Source: Pelagibacteraceae bacterium AG-426-G09
GTDB taxonomy: Bacteria > Pseudomonadota > Alphaproteobacteria > Pelagibacterales > Pelagibacteraceae
Length of the DNA stretch: 48,825 nt
NCBI GenBank assembly: GCA_003210075.1
Contig: QCNR01000012.1
Span: 1 to 48,825, forward strand
Reading direction: 5' to 3'
The translations under genes and the position numbers were made by a program. Of this stretch, positions 1 to 9,329 are shown one piece after another. Below the pieces are notes generated by a model. That model did not search any database. It was not told the origin of the DNA and saw nothing but the letters and a program-made list of their open reading frames with translations. The first letter of the stretch is position 1. Every line of letters begins with the position of its first letter.

Positions 1-454
1 AAAAATATTACTTATCATTTTTTTAATTACATTAAGTTGTTCTAATAATAAAGTTATAAATACACATGGTCAATCAGCATTAGACATTAAAGCTAATAAA
101 ATTGAAGTATCAAAGATGAATAAAAATGATATTTTGTTAATTTTTGGCAAACCATCGACGGATAGCATGTTTGATGACAATAAATGGTATTATATTGAAA
201 GAAAAAAAATTAATCAGTCAATTATTAAATTAGGAAAACAAAAAATCGATAGAAATTATGTCCTAGAAGTAAACTTTGATAAATATGGAATAGTTTCTTC
301 AAAAAAATTGTATTCTTTAGAAGATATGAATAACATTAAAGTTACAAAAGATATTACTTCAAATAGTTTTGGAGACCAATCTTACATACAAAGAATTTTA
401 AATAGTGTTAGGCAAAAGATTGACTCACCCAAAAGAAATAGATCTAAAAATTAA
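1..454 (+). CDS. bamE: BamE/SmpA/OmlA-like outer-membrane assembly lipoprotein (5' end missing)
   Basis: The reading frame is open from base 2, so the gene begins left of the window and the first ATG inside it (116) is not the real start. The visible N-terminus is a hydrophobic stretch ending in a lipobox-like ITLSC, with the Cys codon at 38-40, which fits a lipoprotein signal peptide. After a short linker comes the pattern M-x-K-x-D-I-L-x-x-F-G-K-P and then D-x-x-W-Y-Y-I, typical of the BamE/SmpA fold ('G-x-P' plus 'W-x-Y'). Family members sit in the periplasmic face of the outer membrane and help the BAM complex insert beta-barrel proteins. The tail is basic and disordered-looking. The gene converges on hppA with one base between the stop codons. 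The family call is fairly good; the exact role in this organism is inferred. Confidence 0.75.
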   Translation, partial: KILLIIFLITLSCSNNKVINTHGQSALDIKANKIEVSKMNKNDILLIFGKPSTDSMFDDNKWYYIERKKINQSIIKLGKQKIDRNYVLEVNFDKYGIVSSKKLYSLEDMNNIKVTKDITSNSFGDQSYIQRILNSVRQKIDSPKRNRSKN

Positions 455-455
455 T

Positions 456-2555
456 TTATCCGGCAATAGCTGCTAATAATAATAAAGCAACAATATTAGT
501 GATTTTGATCATTGGATTAACTGCAGGGCCAGCTGTATCTTTGTATGGATCTCCAACTGTATCCCCTGTAACAGCAGCCTTATGTGCTTCAGAACCTTTG
601 CCACCGTAATTTCCATCTTCTATATATTTTTTAGCGTTATCCCACGCACCACCTCCAGCAGTCATTGAGATAGCTACAAATAAACCTGTAATAATTACCC
701 CAAGCAACATTGCACCCACAGAAGCTAAAGCAGCAACTTGACCACCTATTGCGAAAATTACAAAATATAAGACTATTGGCGAAAGCACAGGTAATAAAGA
801 AGGTATTATCATTTCTTTAATTGCGGCAATAGTTAAAAGATCAACTAATTTAGCATAGTCTGGTTTTTGTTTTCTTTTCATTATTCCAGGAAATTTTTTA
901 AATTGTCTTCTAACTTCAATAACTACAGCACCACCTGCTCTTCCAACAGCTTGCATTCCCATTGATCCAAATAAATACGGCAACATTCCGCCTACTAATA
1001 AACCAACTACTACAAATGGATTAGATAAATCAAATGTAACTACAATTCCCTCTAAGTTAGAGCCAGCTATTTTAGAAAAATGTTTAATATCCTCTGTGTA
1101 TGCAGCGAATAATACTAAAGCTCCTAATCCAGCTGAACCAATAGCGTACCCTTTTGTTACAGCTTTTGTAGTATTTCCCACTGCATCTAAAGCATCTGTT
1201 GTTTTTCTAACATTGTTGGGTAACTTGGACATTTCAGCAATACCACCAGCATTATCAGTAACAGGTCCATAAGCATCTAGCGCTACCACCATCCCTGCTA
1301 AAGCTAACATAGATGTGACTGCAATTGCTATTCCAAACAAACCAGCAATATAATTTGTAATCAAAATACCAGCTACAATTATAAGTGCTGGGACAGCAGT
1401 TGCTTCTAAAGAGACTGCCAAACCCTGAATTACATTTGTACCGTGACCTGTTGTTGAAGATAAAGCAACACTTTTTACAGGTCTATAATTTGTACCAGTA
1501 TAGTATTCAGTGACCCATATAATTAAACCAGTAATAATTAGACCTATTACTCCACAATAATAAAGACTTAATCCTGTAAATTCTTTTGAACCAATATTAT
1601 AATAATTATTTAAACCCAAAACATAATCAGTAATTGGGTAAAGAATGATTAAAGAGGTAATGGCGGTTACTATAAAACCTTTATAAAGCGCGGTCATAAT
1701 ATTTTTAGATTTACCTAATTTGACAAAATAAGTTCCTAAAATTGATGTTAATATACATGCGCCACCAATTGTTAAAGGATAAATCATCATCTTAAGATCA
1801 CCTACAAAAAATATTGAAGACAAAACCATTGTTGCAACAATTGTAACAGCATAAGTTTCAAAAAGGTCCGCAGCCATTCCAGCACAATCTCCTACATTAT
1901 CACCTACATTGTCAGCTATCACAGCTGGGTTTCTTGGGTCGTCTTCTGGAATTCCAGCTTCAACTTTGCCAACAAGGTCTGCCCCCACATCAGCACCTTT
2001 AGTAAAAATACCACCGCCTAATCTTGCAAAAATTGATATCAATGAAGCACCAAATCCCAAAGCAACTAAAGCGTTTACAATTTCTCTCTCTTCTACATTA
2101 AAGGATAACAACAAGTAATAGTAAACAGCAATAGATAATAATGCTAATCCTGCAACCAACATACCTGTTACAGCTCCAGATTTAAATGCAACATCAAGTC
2201 CATTATTTAGACCTTTTCTAGAAGCCTCCGCAGTTCTTACATTGGCCTGAACTGATACATGCATACCAACATAACCTGCTATACCTGATAATGTAGCTCC
2301 AATTAAATATCCAAAACCAACTAATAAGCTAAATGCGGCGCTAATAATCACAAGAACAACCAAACCAACTATAGCAATAGTTTTATACTGTCTGTTTAGA
2401 TATGCTTTTGCACCAATTTGTATTGCAGATGCAATTTCTTGCATTTTTGCATTACCTGGGCTTGAATTTAAAATAGTTTTACCAGTAATAAATCCATAAA
2501 CTATTGAGAGTAAACCTGCTAAAATTGTATATCCTAATATTGTTTCTGCGTTCAT
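456..2555 (-). CDS. hppA: Membrane-bound proton-translocating pyrophosphatase (K+-independent type)
   Basis: Integral membrane H+-pyrophosphatase of 699 residues with about 16 predicted hydrophobic segments, a normal length for the family. It couples hydrolysis of PPi to proton export. The PPi/Mg binding motifs are intact: [19 protein letters not shown] in the middle and [15 protein letters not shown] near the C-terminus. The stretch [10 protein letters not shown] carries Lys464 and Thr467, the pair that marks the K+-independent subfamily (K+-dependent enzymes have Ala at both). It is the last gene of a leftward run but is separated from thiL by 87 bp, the widest gap nearby, so it probably has its own promoter. 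The ATG at 2555 is preceded by a weak AAGG at about 12 nt. PPi-driven proton pumping would recover energy from biosynthesis in a slow-growing oligotroph; that role is inference. Confidence 0.97.
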   Translation of the reverse strand: MNAETILGYTILAGLLSIVYGFITGKTILNSSPGNAKMQEIASAIQIGAKAYLNRQYKTIAIVGLVVLVIISAAFSLLVGFGYLIGATLSGIAGYVGMHVSVQANVRTAEASRKGLNNGLDVAFKSGAVTGMLVAGLALLSIAVYYYLLLSFNVEEREIVNALVALGFGASLISIFARLGGGIFTKGADVGADLVGKVEAGIPEDDPRNPAVIADNVGDNVGDCAGMAADLFETYAVTIVATMVLSSIFFVGDLKMMIYPLTIGGACILTSILGTYFVKLGKSKNIMTALYKGFIVTAITSLIILYPITDYVLGLNNYYNIGSKEFTGLSLYYCGVIGLIITGLIIWVTEYYTGTNYRPVKSVALSSTTGHGTNVIQGLAVSLEATAVPALIIVAGILITNYIAGLFGIAIAVTSMLALAGMVVALDAYGPVTDNAGGIAEMSKLPNNVRKTTDALDAVGNTTKAVTKGYAIGSAGLGALVLFAAYTEDIKHFSKIAGSNLEGIVVTFDLSNPFVVVGLLVGGMLPYLFGSMGMQAVGRAGGAVVIEVRRQFKKFPGIMKRKQKPDYAKLVDLLTIAAIKEMIIPSLLPVLSPIVLYFVIFAIGGQVAALASVGAMLLGVIITGLFVAISMTAGGGAWDNAKKYIEDGNYGGKGSEAHKAAVTGDTVGDPYKDTAGPAVNPMIKITNIVALLLLAAIAG

Positions 2556-2605
2556 AAATGTTTTTAACCTTATTTGATAGCGTATTGTTAGTTTTTAAAA
2601 TCCGC

Positions 2606-2633
2606 ACATTACAAAAAAAACTTTAAAAGGCAA
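2606..2633 (-). promoter_or_regulatory. Candidate promoter of hppA
   Basis: In the 87-bp gap upstream of hppA, read on the minus strand, TTGCCT (2633-2628) and TAATGT (2611-2606) are separated by 16 nt. Both are weak matches to the sigma-70 -35 and -10 boxes. The position about 50 nt before the hppA ATG is sensible, but boxes this weak arise easily in AT-rich DNA. Confidence 0.25.
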
Positions 2634-2642
2634 TAAATAATC

Positions 2643-3596
2643 TTAACTTATATTGTGTATATATCCTTGATAATCCTTAATTTTTTTTAATATTCCTCTA
2701 AAATTTAAGTAATTAGCTCTTCTATGTGTTATTTTGCCGATCCTGGTAATTTTTTGATTCCTGTTTTGGGCACAATTTAGAATAAGTTTTCTATATTTTT
2801 TTTTTGCAGTAAAAAGAATTTGATAATCATCTCCATTAAATAAATGCTTTTCAATAGAAATCGTTTTGCTATTTACTAATCTATTAAAAAAATTAGATTT
2901 AGGAATAAGATCAAAATCAATAACAAACCCAAATTTTTTGTTATCTACAAGATTTCTTAAATCAATTAATAAGCCATCAGAAACATCTATTGAGGAAGTT
3001 GCAAACTTACATAAATCCTTATGAAAACCAAATGCTAAACTTGGACAAAAATATTTATCAATAAAATACTTTTTTGTTTTTTTATCTACTTTGATTAAAT
3101 TTTTTAATATTGAAAGACCAACTGATGAGTCACCAACATTTCCTGTTATGTATATATCATCATCATTTGTACATTTTTTTCGTTTAATAATTTTTTTACC
3201 GTATGCTAAAGAACATATAGTAAATGATGAATTAGAAGATGATGTTGTATCACCACCAACTAGAAAAAATTTATATTTTTTTTGCTCACGATTAATTGAT
3301 TTTAAAATTAAATTTATATTTTTTTTATTAAAATGATCATTTGAACCTGTAAAAGATATTAATAAATATTTAGGATTTATACCTTTGGATATTATATCAG
3401 AAATAGATGATCTAATAATTTTTTTAATTACAAGATCAGGTTTTTTAAAGTCTAAATAATGAACTTTTTCATTATATGTATCAATCGATCCAACTAGGGA
3501 TTTTTTTTTATCATAAAAAACATCATCTGCAAGATTAAGAGCTGAGGTGTTGTTAACTATACTTTTAAGACTATTGATAACTTCAAGTTCATTCAT
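2643..3596 (-). CDS. thiL: Thiamine-monophosphate kinase
   Basis: Phosphorylates thiamine monophosphate to the cofactor thiamine diphosphate using ATP. The 317 residues have the AIR-synthase/PurM-like two-domain layout of ThiL. Visible features are an N-terminal acidic cluster (LADD around residue 22), GSIDTYNEKVHYLD for the usual 'VDTLVEGVHF' loop, GGDTT at 114-118, DVSDGLLIDL in the middle and GDDYQILFT near the C-terminal third. The start overlaps the nusB stop by 4 bp, so the two are translationally coupled. The nusB-thiL pair downstream of riboflavin genes is a common proteobacterial order. ThiL is needed even in organisms that import thiamine precursors, so it says nothing by itself about de novo thiamine synthesis. 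Confidence 0.93.
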   Translation of the reverse strand: MNELEVINSLKSIVNNTSALNLADDVFYDKKKSLVGSIDTYNEKVHYLDFKKPDLVIKKIIRSSISDIISKGINPKYLLISFTGSNDHFNKKNINLILKSINREQKKYKFFLVGGDTTSSSNSSFTICSLAYGKKIIKRKKCTNDDDIYITGNVGDSSVGLSILKNLIKVDKKTKKYFIDKYFCPSLAFGFHKDLCKFATSSIDVSDGLLIDLRNLVDNKKFGFVIDFDLIPKSNFFNRLVNSKTISIEKHLFNGDDYQILFTAKKKYRKLILNCAQNRNQKITRIGKITHRRANYLNFRGILKKIKDYQGYIHNIS

Positions 3597-3985
3597 TTTG
3601 ATAGTGATTTTGATATATTATCTAATATTGCATTTAAATACTTAGTTTGCGAGGTACTTAAAAAAAAGTTTGAAACATTTAAATATTCTTTGATGATAAT
3701 TTTTCTTGATAAATTAGGTTTATACATAAATTCAAAAGTAGCACACTGAATTATTATTTTAAATATATCATCTAAATTTTTTATATTAAAATGACTTTCT
3801 ATCATTTTAATTTCTTCGTTAATTAATTCTATTCTTTCAATAGTTCCTAGAACAACATCTTTGATAAATTTTTTAAAACGATGTTTTTCAAAAATAATAT
3901 TTTGATCATTATTGATTTGTTTTCCGTATACTTTTTGAATAATTAACACTCTTGGGTTTTTAGCTGGCTTAAATTTATATTTCAT
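3593..3985 (-). CDS. nusB: Transcription antitermination factor NusB
   Basis: Small all-helical RNA-binding protein (130 residues, slightly shorter than usual) that with NusE/S10 binds boxA in rRNA leaders and supports antitermination. Seen: a basic N-terminus with an R-V-L-I-I-Q-K-V-Y-G helix equivalent to the usual 'RxxAlQaLY', a middle helix I-x-C-A-T-F-E-F in place of 'iLrlaayEL', and the tail K-Y-L-N-A-I-L-D-N-I matching 'FVNGvLdki'. The sequence is divergent. Position between ribH and thiL, with 4-bp overlaps on both sides, strongly supports the call because ribH-nusB-thiL is a conserved neighbourhood. Confidence 0.88.
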   Translation of the reverse strand: MKYKFKPAKNPRVLIIQKVYGKQINNDQNIIFEKHRFKKFIKDVVLGTIERIELINEEIKMIESHFNIKNLDDIFKIIIQCATFEFMYKPNLSRKIIIKEYLNVSNFFLSTSQTKYLNAILDNISKSLSK

Positions 3986-4386
3986 TTGCTTTTTAAGATT
4001 GAAATAATGCCTAATGCAACTTCTTTTCCTTTATTTTTTTTGAAAATTGATGCCCTGCTCTTTGCTTGTTTAAGATTACTACAAGTTAATATACCAAAAC
4101 CAATTGGTTTTTTTGACTGGATTGATAAATTCATTAATCCAGTTGATACTGCATTTGAAATAAAATAATAATGATCTGTTTCACCTTTTATAATACATCC
4201 CAAAGCAATGAAGGCATCAAATTTTTTTATATTTTTTGATATAACATTAGGTATTTCAAATGCTCCAGAAACAAACTTTATTTTTAGTTTTTTATACTTA
4301 TTTTTTCTAAGCTCATTAATTGAACCCTCTAATAAATTATTAGATATCTCTTTATAATAATCGGAAACAACAATACAAATTTTCAT
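3982..4386 (-). CDS. ribH: 6,7-dimethyl-8-ribityllumazine synthase
   Basis: Penultimate enzyme of riboflavin synthesis; condenses 5-amino-6-ribitylaminouracil with 3,4-dihydroxy-2-butanone 4-phosphate, normally as a large oligomer. The 134 residues contain the substrate motifs SGAFEIP (near residue 40), ALGCIIKGETDHY (the GxTxHf segment with the active-site His) and a C-terminal PIGFGILT strand equivalent to the usual 'PvgfGVLT'. It is slightly short at the C-terminus compared with typical 150-160 residue enzymes. Both ends overlap neighbours by 4 bp, placing it firmly in the rib operon after ribBX. Confidence 0.95.
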   Translation of the reverse strand: MKICIVVSDYYKEISNNLLEGSINELRKNKYKKLKIKFVSGAFEIPNVISKNIKKFDAFIALGCIIKGETDHYYFISNAVSTGLMNLSIQSKKPIGFGILTCSNLKQAKSRASIFKKNKGKEVALGIISILKSK

Positions 4387-5483
4387 ATAATTTCTTGCTT
4401 AGTAATAGACAAGTTATAACCTTCTAAACCTATAACCTTCTTTTTTGATTTTGTAACTAAAATCATTCTCTTAACTTTTAAATACTTTAAGATTTGCGCT
4501 CCTAGACCATAATTTCTTATCAATTTGTCGTTGCCTTTTTTATAATATTTTTTATTTTGATAATCTTTTAAGGTTGCTGTGACTGATTTTAAATTAGGAT
4601 CTTTAATAAAAACAAGAATACAGTTTTTAAATTTTTTAAAATAAGTAACAGTTTGGTTAAATGAGTTGGGTATTTTATCTCCAAGTAAATAATTTTGTAC
4701 TATGTTAGATGAGATGACTCTTACTCTAGGAATTACATTTTTAGTCATTTTGCCTTTTATCAATGCAAAGTGTTCGGAACCATCAATAATATTTTCAAAT
4801 ATTTTAATTTTAAATTTTTGTTTTGCTAAAGTTATATTTGATATTTTTTTAAGCTTAATAAAATTCTCTTGTTTAAGCCTGTATGCAATTAAATCCTCAA
4901 TTTTTCCAATCGATAATTTATGTTTTTTTGCAAAGCTAATTAGTTCATCTCGTTTAGCCATAGAACCGTCTTCATTCATAATTTCACAAATAACAGCTGA
5001 TGGATTTTTCTTTGCTAATTTTGATATATCAACAGATGCTTCTGTGTGTCCTGCTCTAATTAATACCCCACCATCACGAGCAACAATTGGAAACACATGG
5101 CCTGGAGAAACTATGTCATTTTTAGATACATTTGATTTTGTTGCGACTCTAATTGTAGTTGCTCTATCTTTAGCAGAGATGCCTGTTGAAATTCCTTTTT
5201 TAGCTTCTATTGAAACCGTAAAAGCAGTTTGATTTCTGGATTCATTCTTTGGGGACATGTAATTAAGATTTAGCTTTCTAGCTTGTATTGTGTCTAATGC
5301 CAGGCAGATCAAGCCTCTTCCATATTTAGCCATAAAATTAATTTTATCTGCACTTACATCTTTTGAGGAAAATATTAAATCTCCTTCATTTTCTCTATTT
5401 TCATCGTCTACTAAAATATACATTTTGCCTTTCTTAGCATCAGAAATAATTGTTTCTATAGAATTAAACTTGAGTTTTTTCAT
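4383..5483 (-). CDS. ribBX: 3,4-dihydroxy-2-butanone 4-phosphate synthase fused to a degenerate GTP cyclohydrolase II domain (RibBX type)
   Basis: The N-terminal ~205 residues are an intact RibB domain that turns ribulose 5-phosphate into the four-carbon unit of riboflavin. It shows DDENRENEGDLI at 26-37, then H-V-F-P-I-V-A-R-D-G-G-V, R-A-G-H-T-E-A-S-V-D and C-E-I-M-N-E-D-G. The C-terminal ~160 residues sit where RibBA has GTP cyclohydrolase II and keep the family's R-N-Y-G-L-G-A-Q-I-L segment, but the zinc-binding GECLTGD and SLRCDCG motifs are gone and only one Cys remains. The domain should therefore not hydrolyse GTP. This matches the RibBX variant known in Proteobacteria, including its ribD-ribE-ribBX-ribH-nusB-thiL setting. 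A true RibA must be encoded elsewhere for riboflavin prototrophy. Confidence 0.9.
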   Translation of the reverse strand: MKKLKFNSIETIISDAKKGKMYILVDDENRENEGDLIFSSKDVSADKINFMAKYGRGLICLALDTIQARKLNLNYMSPKNESRNQTAFTVSIEAKKGISTGISAKDRATTIRVATKSNVSKNDIVSPGHVFPIVARDGGVLIRAGHTEASVDISKLAKKNPSAVICEIMNEDGSMAKRDELISFAKKHKLSIGKIEDLIAYRLKQENFIKLKKISNITLAKQKFKIKIFENIIDGSEHFALIKGKMTKNVIPRVRVISSNIVQNYLLGDKIPNSFNQTVTYFKKFKNCILVFIKDPNLKSVTATLKDYQNKKYYKKGNDKLIRNYGLGAQILKYLKVKRMILVTKSKKKVIGLEGYNLSITKQEII

Positions 5484-6064
5484 GAAAGATAATTTTTTAC
5501 ATATTTTGATAAAATATCAAATTCAATATTTACAATACTGTTTACTTTAATTTCTGATAAATTAGTTAATTCCAAAGTATGCGGGATTAGCCATATCTCA
5601 AAACCTTTTCTTGTGACTTTAGAAATTGTCAAAGAAACGCCATTAATAAGTATTGACGCCTTTTCAATAATAATTTTTTTATATTTACTATTTATTTTAA
5701 ATTCTAATATTTTAGATGATCCTTTATTCGAAATTTTTACAACTTTAGAGGCAGTATCAACATGACCTTGACATATATGACCTGAGATTTTTTGACCATA
5801 CTTTAATGGTAACTCTAAGTTAATCATATCACCTATTTTAACATATTTAAATTTAGATCTGCTTATCGTTTCACGTAGCAGATAAAACTCTAAATTTTTT
5901 TTTTTTAAAGAAACCAGGGTTAAACAAACACCATCACAAGCTATTGACATACCTATATCTTTTTTATTCAAAGAAAGTTTTGAATTTACAAAAATTGACA
6001 TTCCTTTCTTTGTATTTGTAATTTTAACAACTTTTCCCTGGTTATAAATAATTCCGTTAAACAT
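5480..6064 (-). CDS. ribE: Riboflavin synthase, alpha subunit
   Basis: Final enzyme of riboflavin formation, dismutating two lumazine molecules. The 194 residues hold the two tandem lumazine-binding (RFS) barrels. The start is MFNGIIYNQG, like the family's 'MFTGIIe.iG'. Barrel 1 has GMSIACDGVCLTL, the linker has the signature GHICQGHVDT, and barrel 2 has SILINGVSLTI. Length is normal. It overlaps ribBX by 4 bp and lies 3 bp after ribD, so it is co-transcribed with them. The symbol ribC is also used for this protein. Confidence 0.96.
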   Translation of the reverse strand: MFNGIIYNQGKVVKITNTKKGMSIFVNSKLSLNKKDIGMSIACDGVCLTLVSLKKKNLEFYLLRETISRSKFKYVKIGDMINLELPLKYGQKISGHICQGHVDTASKVVKISNKGSSKILEFKINSKYKKIIIEKASILINGVSLTISKVTRKGFEIWLIPHTLELTNLSEIKVNSIVNIEFDILSKYVKNYLS

Positions 6065-6067
6065 AAT

Positions 6068-7153
6068 TTAGTAATAATGTATTAATCTATCTTTATCTAG
6101 GTAAGTTTCATTTAAAATAGTTTTTTTGAATTTGCTAGAAAGAATGGATTTAATATTTTTCATTTTAAGAATACCTTTTTTTTTAAGATTTCTTGATGAA
6201 ATAAAAAGGTAAAATTCATTAAAATAACCTTTATCTAATAATGAAGAAACTAGTGATTTTCCACCTTCGACTAATACACTGCTAATTTCATAATTATATA
6301 ATTTTTTTAATATAAAATTAAAATTTAATTTCTCTTTATAAAGTGGTGTATATATTAGTTTAATTTTCTTAAATTTAAGATATTGGATCATATCTTTATT
6401 TTTTCTATTATAAAAAATAAAGGTTTTATTATTTTTAGCATTATTTACTAAAAAGGAATTTTTTTTAATTTTTAAATTTTTATCAAGTATAGCTATAAAA
6501 GGTGAATTTTTACTTAAACCATCAATTCTACAATTAAGTTTTGGATTATCGTCGTTTATTGTATTTGAAGATGTAAGTATACAATTGACTCTGCTTCTAA
6601 GAATATGAGCTGTTTTTAAGGACTCATTATTGGTAATATAAAATTTTGATTTATCTTTTAGAAAAAAATCTTTAGAGATTGCTAGTTTTCCAAAAATATA
6701 AGGTTTTAATTTTTTTTTAGAATAAAAATAATTTTTATAAATTAATTTAGATGTATTTTTTAACAAATTATTTGTAACTTTAATTTTTCTTGATTTTAAA
6801 ATTTTAAATGATTTTCCAGAAGTTCGTGGATCAACATCATTTATAGAGTAAACTACTCTTTTTATTTTTGCATTTAATATTTTATTTACACAAGGAGAAG
6901 TTTTTCCATAATGGGAGCAAGGCTCTAAAGAAATATAAATTGTTGAATTTTTTGATTTAGTTTTTGAAATCTTTTTTAATGCATTGGATTCTGCATGAGG
7001 TCTTCCAGAACTACCTGTGGATCCAAAAGAAATTACTTTATCATTTTTAACTATTATGGCTCCTACTGATGGATTCGGGCCAGTATACCCGCTAGAGCTT
7101 TTAGCTAAATTATTAGCGAGATTAATATAATATTTATCTTTTTTTATAGACAT
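6068..7153 (-). CDS. ribD: Bifunctional diaminohydroxyphosphoribosylaminopyrimidine deaminase / 5-amino-6-(5-phosphoribosylamino)uracil reductase
   Basis: Carries out the second and third riboflavin steps. The N-terminal deaminase domain (about 1-145) has the zinc site HAESNAL and [13 protein letters not shown], followed by [11 protein letters not shown], which matches the usual 'DPnP.v.GkG'. The C-terminal reductase domain (about 145-361) includes [23 protein letters not shown] and [13 protein letters not shown], the NADPH/substrate-binding hallmark. The domain order and length are normal. The start overlaps nrdR by 20 bp. The sequence is rich in Lys/Asn/Ile, as expected from the AT bias. 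Confidence 0.95.
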   Translation of the reverse strand: MSIKKDKYYINLANNLAKSSSGYTGPNPSVGAIIVKNDKVISFGSTGSSGRPHAESNALKKISKTKSKNSTIYISLEPCSHYGKTSPCVNKILNAKIKRVVYSINDVDPRTSGKSFKILKSRKIKVTNNLLKNTSKLIYKNYFYSKKKLKPYIFGKLAISKDFFLKDKSKFYITNNESLKTAHILRSRVNCILTSSNTINDDNPKLNCRIDGLSKNSPFIAILDKNLKIKKNSFLVNNAKNNKTFIFYNRKNKDMIQYLKFKKIKLIYTPLYKEKLNFNFILKKLYNYEISSVLVEGGKSLVSSLLDKGYFNEFYLFISSRNLKKKGILKMKNIKSILSSKFKKTILNETYLDKDRLIHYY

Positions 7154-7592
7154 CTATTCTGTCTACGAATGTTACGAAATCTTTTTCCTCTCGAAAATTT
7201 CTATAAACTGAGGCAAAACGAACATATGCAACTGGGTCTAAATTTTTTAATGCATCCATGACCATAGTTCCTATTATATTTGAGGAAATTTCGTTTTGCC
7301 CTAATTCTTCTAAGGATCTCGATATTTTCGTTATGAATTTTTCAATTGTATCGGTATCTATCGGTCTTTTTTTAAGAGCTATGTAGATAGATTTTGAGAG
7401 TTTATCTCTATCAAATGGAGATTTTCTCCCGTTTTTTTTAACAACAACTAATTCTCTATATTGAACTCTTTCGAATGTAGTAAATCTTTCTCCACAATTG
7501 CATAATCTTCTTCTTCTTATAGATGTTCCGTCTTCAGTAGGACGGGAGTCAACAACTGATGTTTCTCCTTTTTTACAAATAGGACAAATCAT
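7134..7592 (-). CDS. nrdR: Transcriptional repressor NrdR
   Basis: Nucleotide-sensing repressor of ribonucleotide reductase genes. It has an N-terminal zinc ribbon followed by an ATP-cone. The start MICPIC supplies Cys3 and Cys6; the conserved VDSRPTEDG and [19 protein letters not shown] follow, and the ATP-cone begins at [13 protein letters not shown]. The second zinc pair is Cys31-x-Cys33, one residue shorter than the usual CxxC (see findings). Length 152 is normal. nrdR next to ribD and glyA is a conserved alphaproteobacterial/gammaproteobacterial order. The gene abuts glyA with no gap (start immediately after the glyA stop). Confidence 0.95.
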   Translation of the reverse strand: MICPICKKGETSVVDSRPTEDGTSIRRRRLCNCGERFTTFERVQYRELVVVKKNGRKSPFDRDKLSKSIYIALKKRPIDTDTIEKFITKISRSLEELGQNEISSNIIGTMVMDALKNLDPVAYVRFASVYRNFREEKDFVTFVDRIDVYKKR

Positions 7593-8906
7593 TTATTTCC
7601 TTAGGTTTTTATAAATCGGAAATTTTGAACACAAATCTGTCACTTCTTTTTGTACTTCTTTTTCTATTTTTGAATTATCTTCTGGATTTTCTGAGAGACC
7701 TTTAATAGTTTTTGTAATTAAATTACCAACTTTTCTGAACTCTTCTAAACCAAAACCACGTGTAGTTGCAGCTTGCGTACCTAATCTTATACCTGAAGTT
7801 ACCATAGGACTTTCAGTATCAAATGGAATGCCGTTTTTATTACACGTTATATTTGCTCTATCAAGACTTTCAGCTGCTAAATTTCCCTTAACATTAAAAG
7901 GTCTTAAATCTACCAACATCAAATGAGTATCAGTTCCGCCAGAATATATTTTAAATCCATTATTTATTAATGTTTCACTTAAAATTTTTGCGTTTGACAA
8001 AACAGATTTAATATATGTTTGAAATTCTGGTTTTAATGCTTCCAAGAACCCTACTGCTTTAGCAGCAATAATATGCATTAAAGGACCACCCTGGTATCCT
8101 GGGAAAACAGCTGTATTAATTTTTTTTGCAAGATCTTCATGGTTCGTTAGAATAATTCCGCCTCTTGCACTTCTAAATACTTTATGTGTTGTTGAAGTAA
8201 CAACATGTGCATGGTCAACTGGATTTGGATAACCTTTGCCAGCAACTAAACCAGAAAAATGAGCCATATCAACCATTAGATATGCGCCTACTTTATTCGC
8301 TATTTCTCTAAATCTTTTAAAATCAATTACTCTTGAATATGCGCTTCCACCTGCAATTATTAATTTTGGTTTATGTTCTAAAGCTAACTTTTCAACATTA
8401 TCATAATCGATTAATTCAGATTTTTTATCAACATCGTAACCAATTGCGTTAAACCATTTTCCTGACATTGCAATTTTTAAACCATGAGTAATATGTCCAC
8501 CCGAATTTAAACTCATTCCCATAAAAGTATCGCCCGGATTTAGAATTGCTAAAAATACTGCACCATTTGCTTGAGCACCAGAATGTGGTTGTGAATTAGC
8601 AAATTTGCAATTAAATAATTTTTTTAATCTTTCATTAGCCAAGTTTTCAGCTACATCAACATGAGCACATCCATTATAATATCTTTTACCCGAATAACCT
8701 TCTGCATATTTATTTGTTAAAACTGAACCTTGGGCTTCAAGCACAGCCTGTGAAACAATATTTTCAGAAGCAATTAATTCGATATGACTTTGTTGTCTAT
8801 TAAGTTCATTCGTTATAGCTTTATGAATATCAGGATCAATATCCAAAAGACTCTTTTCAAAAAAATCTTGGTACTGGTTGTTTATATAATTGCTTTCTTT
8901 TGACAT
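7593..8906 (-). CDS. glyA: Serine hydroxymethyltransferase
   Basis: PLP enzyme interconverting serine plus THF with glycine plus 5,10-methylene-THF, the main one-carbon source. The 437 residues show [12 protein letters not shown] near residue 41, [31 protein letters not shown] and the PLP lysine at Lys242 in [13 protein letters not shown]. The residues after the Lys (VFRSARGG) differ from the more common 'TLRGPRGG', a mild divergence. It sits between rpiB and nrdR with no intergenic DNA, so I see no room for a dedicated riboswitch. Functionally it connects with the sarcosine oxidase genes of this window, which also yield methylene-THF and glycine. Confidence 0.97.
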   Translation of the reverse strand: MSKESNYINNQYQDFFEKSLLDIDPDIHKAITNELNRQQSHIELIASENIVSQAVLEAQGSVLTNKYAEGYSGKRYYNGCAHVDVAENLANERLKKLFNCKFANSQPHSGAQANGAVFLAILNPGDTFMGMSLNSGGHITHGLKIAMSGKWFNAIGYDVDKKSELIDYDNVEKLALEHKPKLIIAGGSAYSRVIDFKRFREIANKVGAYLMVDMAHFSGLVAGKGYPNPVDHAHVVTSTTHKVFRSARGGIILTNHEDLAKKINTAVFPGYQGGPLMHIIAAKAVGFLEALKPEFQTYIKSVLSNAKILSETLINNGFKIYSGGTDTHLMLVDLRPFNVKGNLAAESLDRANITCNKNGIPFDTESPMVTSGIRLGTQAATTRGFGLEEFRKVGNLITKTIKGLSENPEDNSKIEKEVQKEVTDLCSKFPIYKNLRK

Positions 8907-9329
8907 TTAAATTTTTTTAATCCTTTTTTTGTGTCTACCACCTTCAAACTTAGTTTTCAAAAAAATATTTACATATTTAATTGCATTTTTTTTTGAAATA
9001 AGCCTAGAACCCAATGTAATTATATTTGCATCATTATGCAATCTCGATAATTTGGTTGATTTAACATCATAACATAGGGCAGCCCTAATATTCTTATGTT
9101 TATTTGCTGTCATTATCATTCCTTGGCCAGAGCCACAAATTAGCACACCTACGGTACTATTATTTTTAATCAATTTTGATAACTTATGAGCATAATCAGG
9201 GTAATCGACTTTATCATAAGATTTTGTACCTACATCTTTTAAAAGTAATTTTTTTTTTAATAAAACTTTTTTAACATGCTCTTTTAAAGCATATCCAGCA
9301 TGATCAGAAGCTATAATTATTTTTTTCAA
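8907..9329 (-). CDS. rpiB: Ribose-5-phosphate isomerase B
   Basis: Interconverts ribose 5-phosphate and ribulose 5-phosphate in the pentose phosphate pathway; ribulose 5-phosphate is also the substrate of RibB encoded downstream. The 140 residues have IASDHAGYALK at the N-terminus, VDYPDYAH, the active-site Cys65 in GVLICGSGQG, and N-I-I-T-L-G-S-R near the end. It directly abuts both the hydroxylase gene upstream and glyA downstream; rpiB-glyA-nrdR is a common alphaproteobacterial cluster. Confidence 0.95.
   Translation of the reverse strand: MKKIIIASDHAGYALKEHVKKVLLKKKLLLKDVGTKSYDKVDYPDYAHKLSKLIKNNSTVGVLICGSGQGMIMTANKHKNIRAALCYDVKSTKLSRLHNDANIITLGSRLISKKNAIKYVNIFLKTKFEGGRHKKRIKKI

Noticed and set aside
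116-454. BamE-like gene starting at the ATG at 116
   Set aside because: The frame continues upstream to the window edge through a lipoprotein signal peptide, so this ATG is internal.
454-460. Intrinsic terminators between convergent genes (454/456, 10980/10983, 38792/38794, 41741/41742)
   Set aside because: The convergent stop codons are 0-2 bases apart or overlap, with no GC-rich hairpin followed by a T-run that I could find.
1909-2118. Small Pro/Ser-rich open frame opposite hppA
   Set aside because: Shadow of the conserved pyrophosphatase motif region; no start signal and no independent support.
4702-5232. Open frame of 176 codons on the plus strand, opposite ribBX
   Set aside because: It lies entirely antisense to a gene with clear RibB motifs; composition is that of a mirrored coding frame, and there is no Shine-Dalgarno or family resemblance.
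8880-8910. Glycine riboswitch upstream of glyA
   Set aside because: SAR11-type genomes use glycine riboswitches, but glyA directly abuts rpiB here, and I see no tandem aptamer-like structure.
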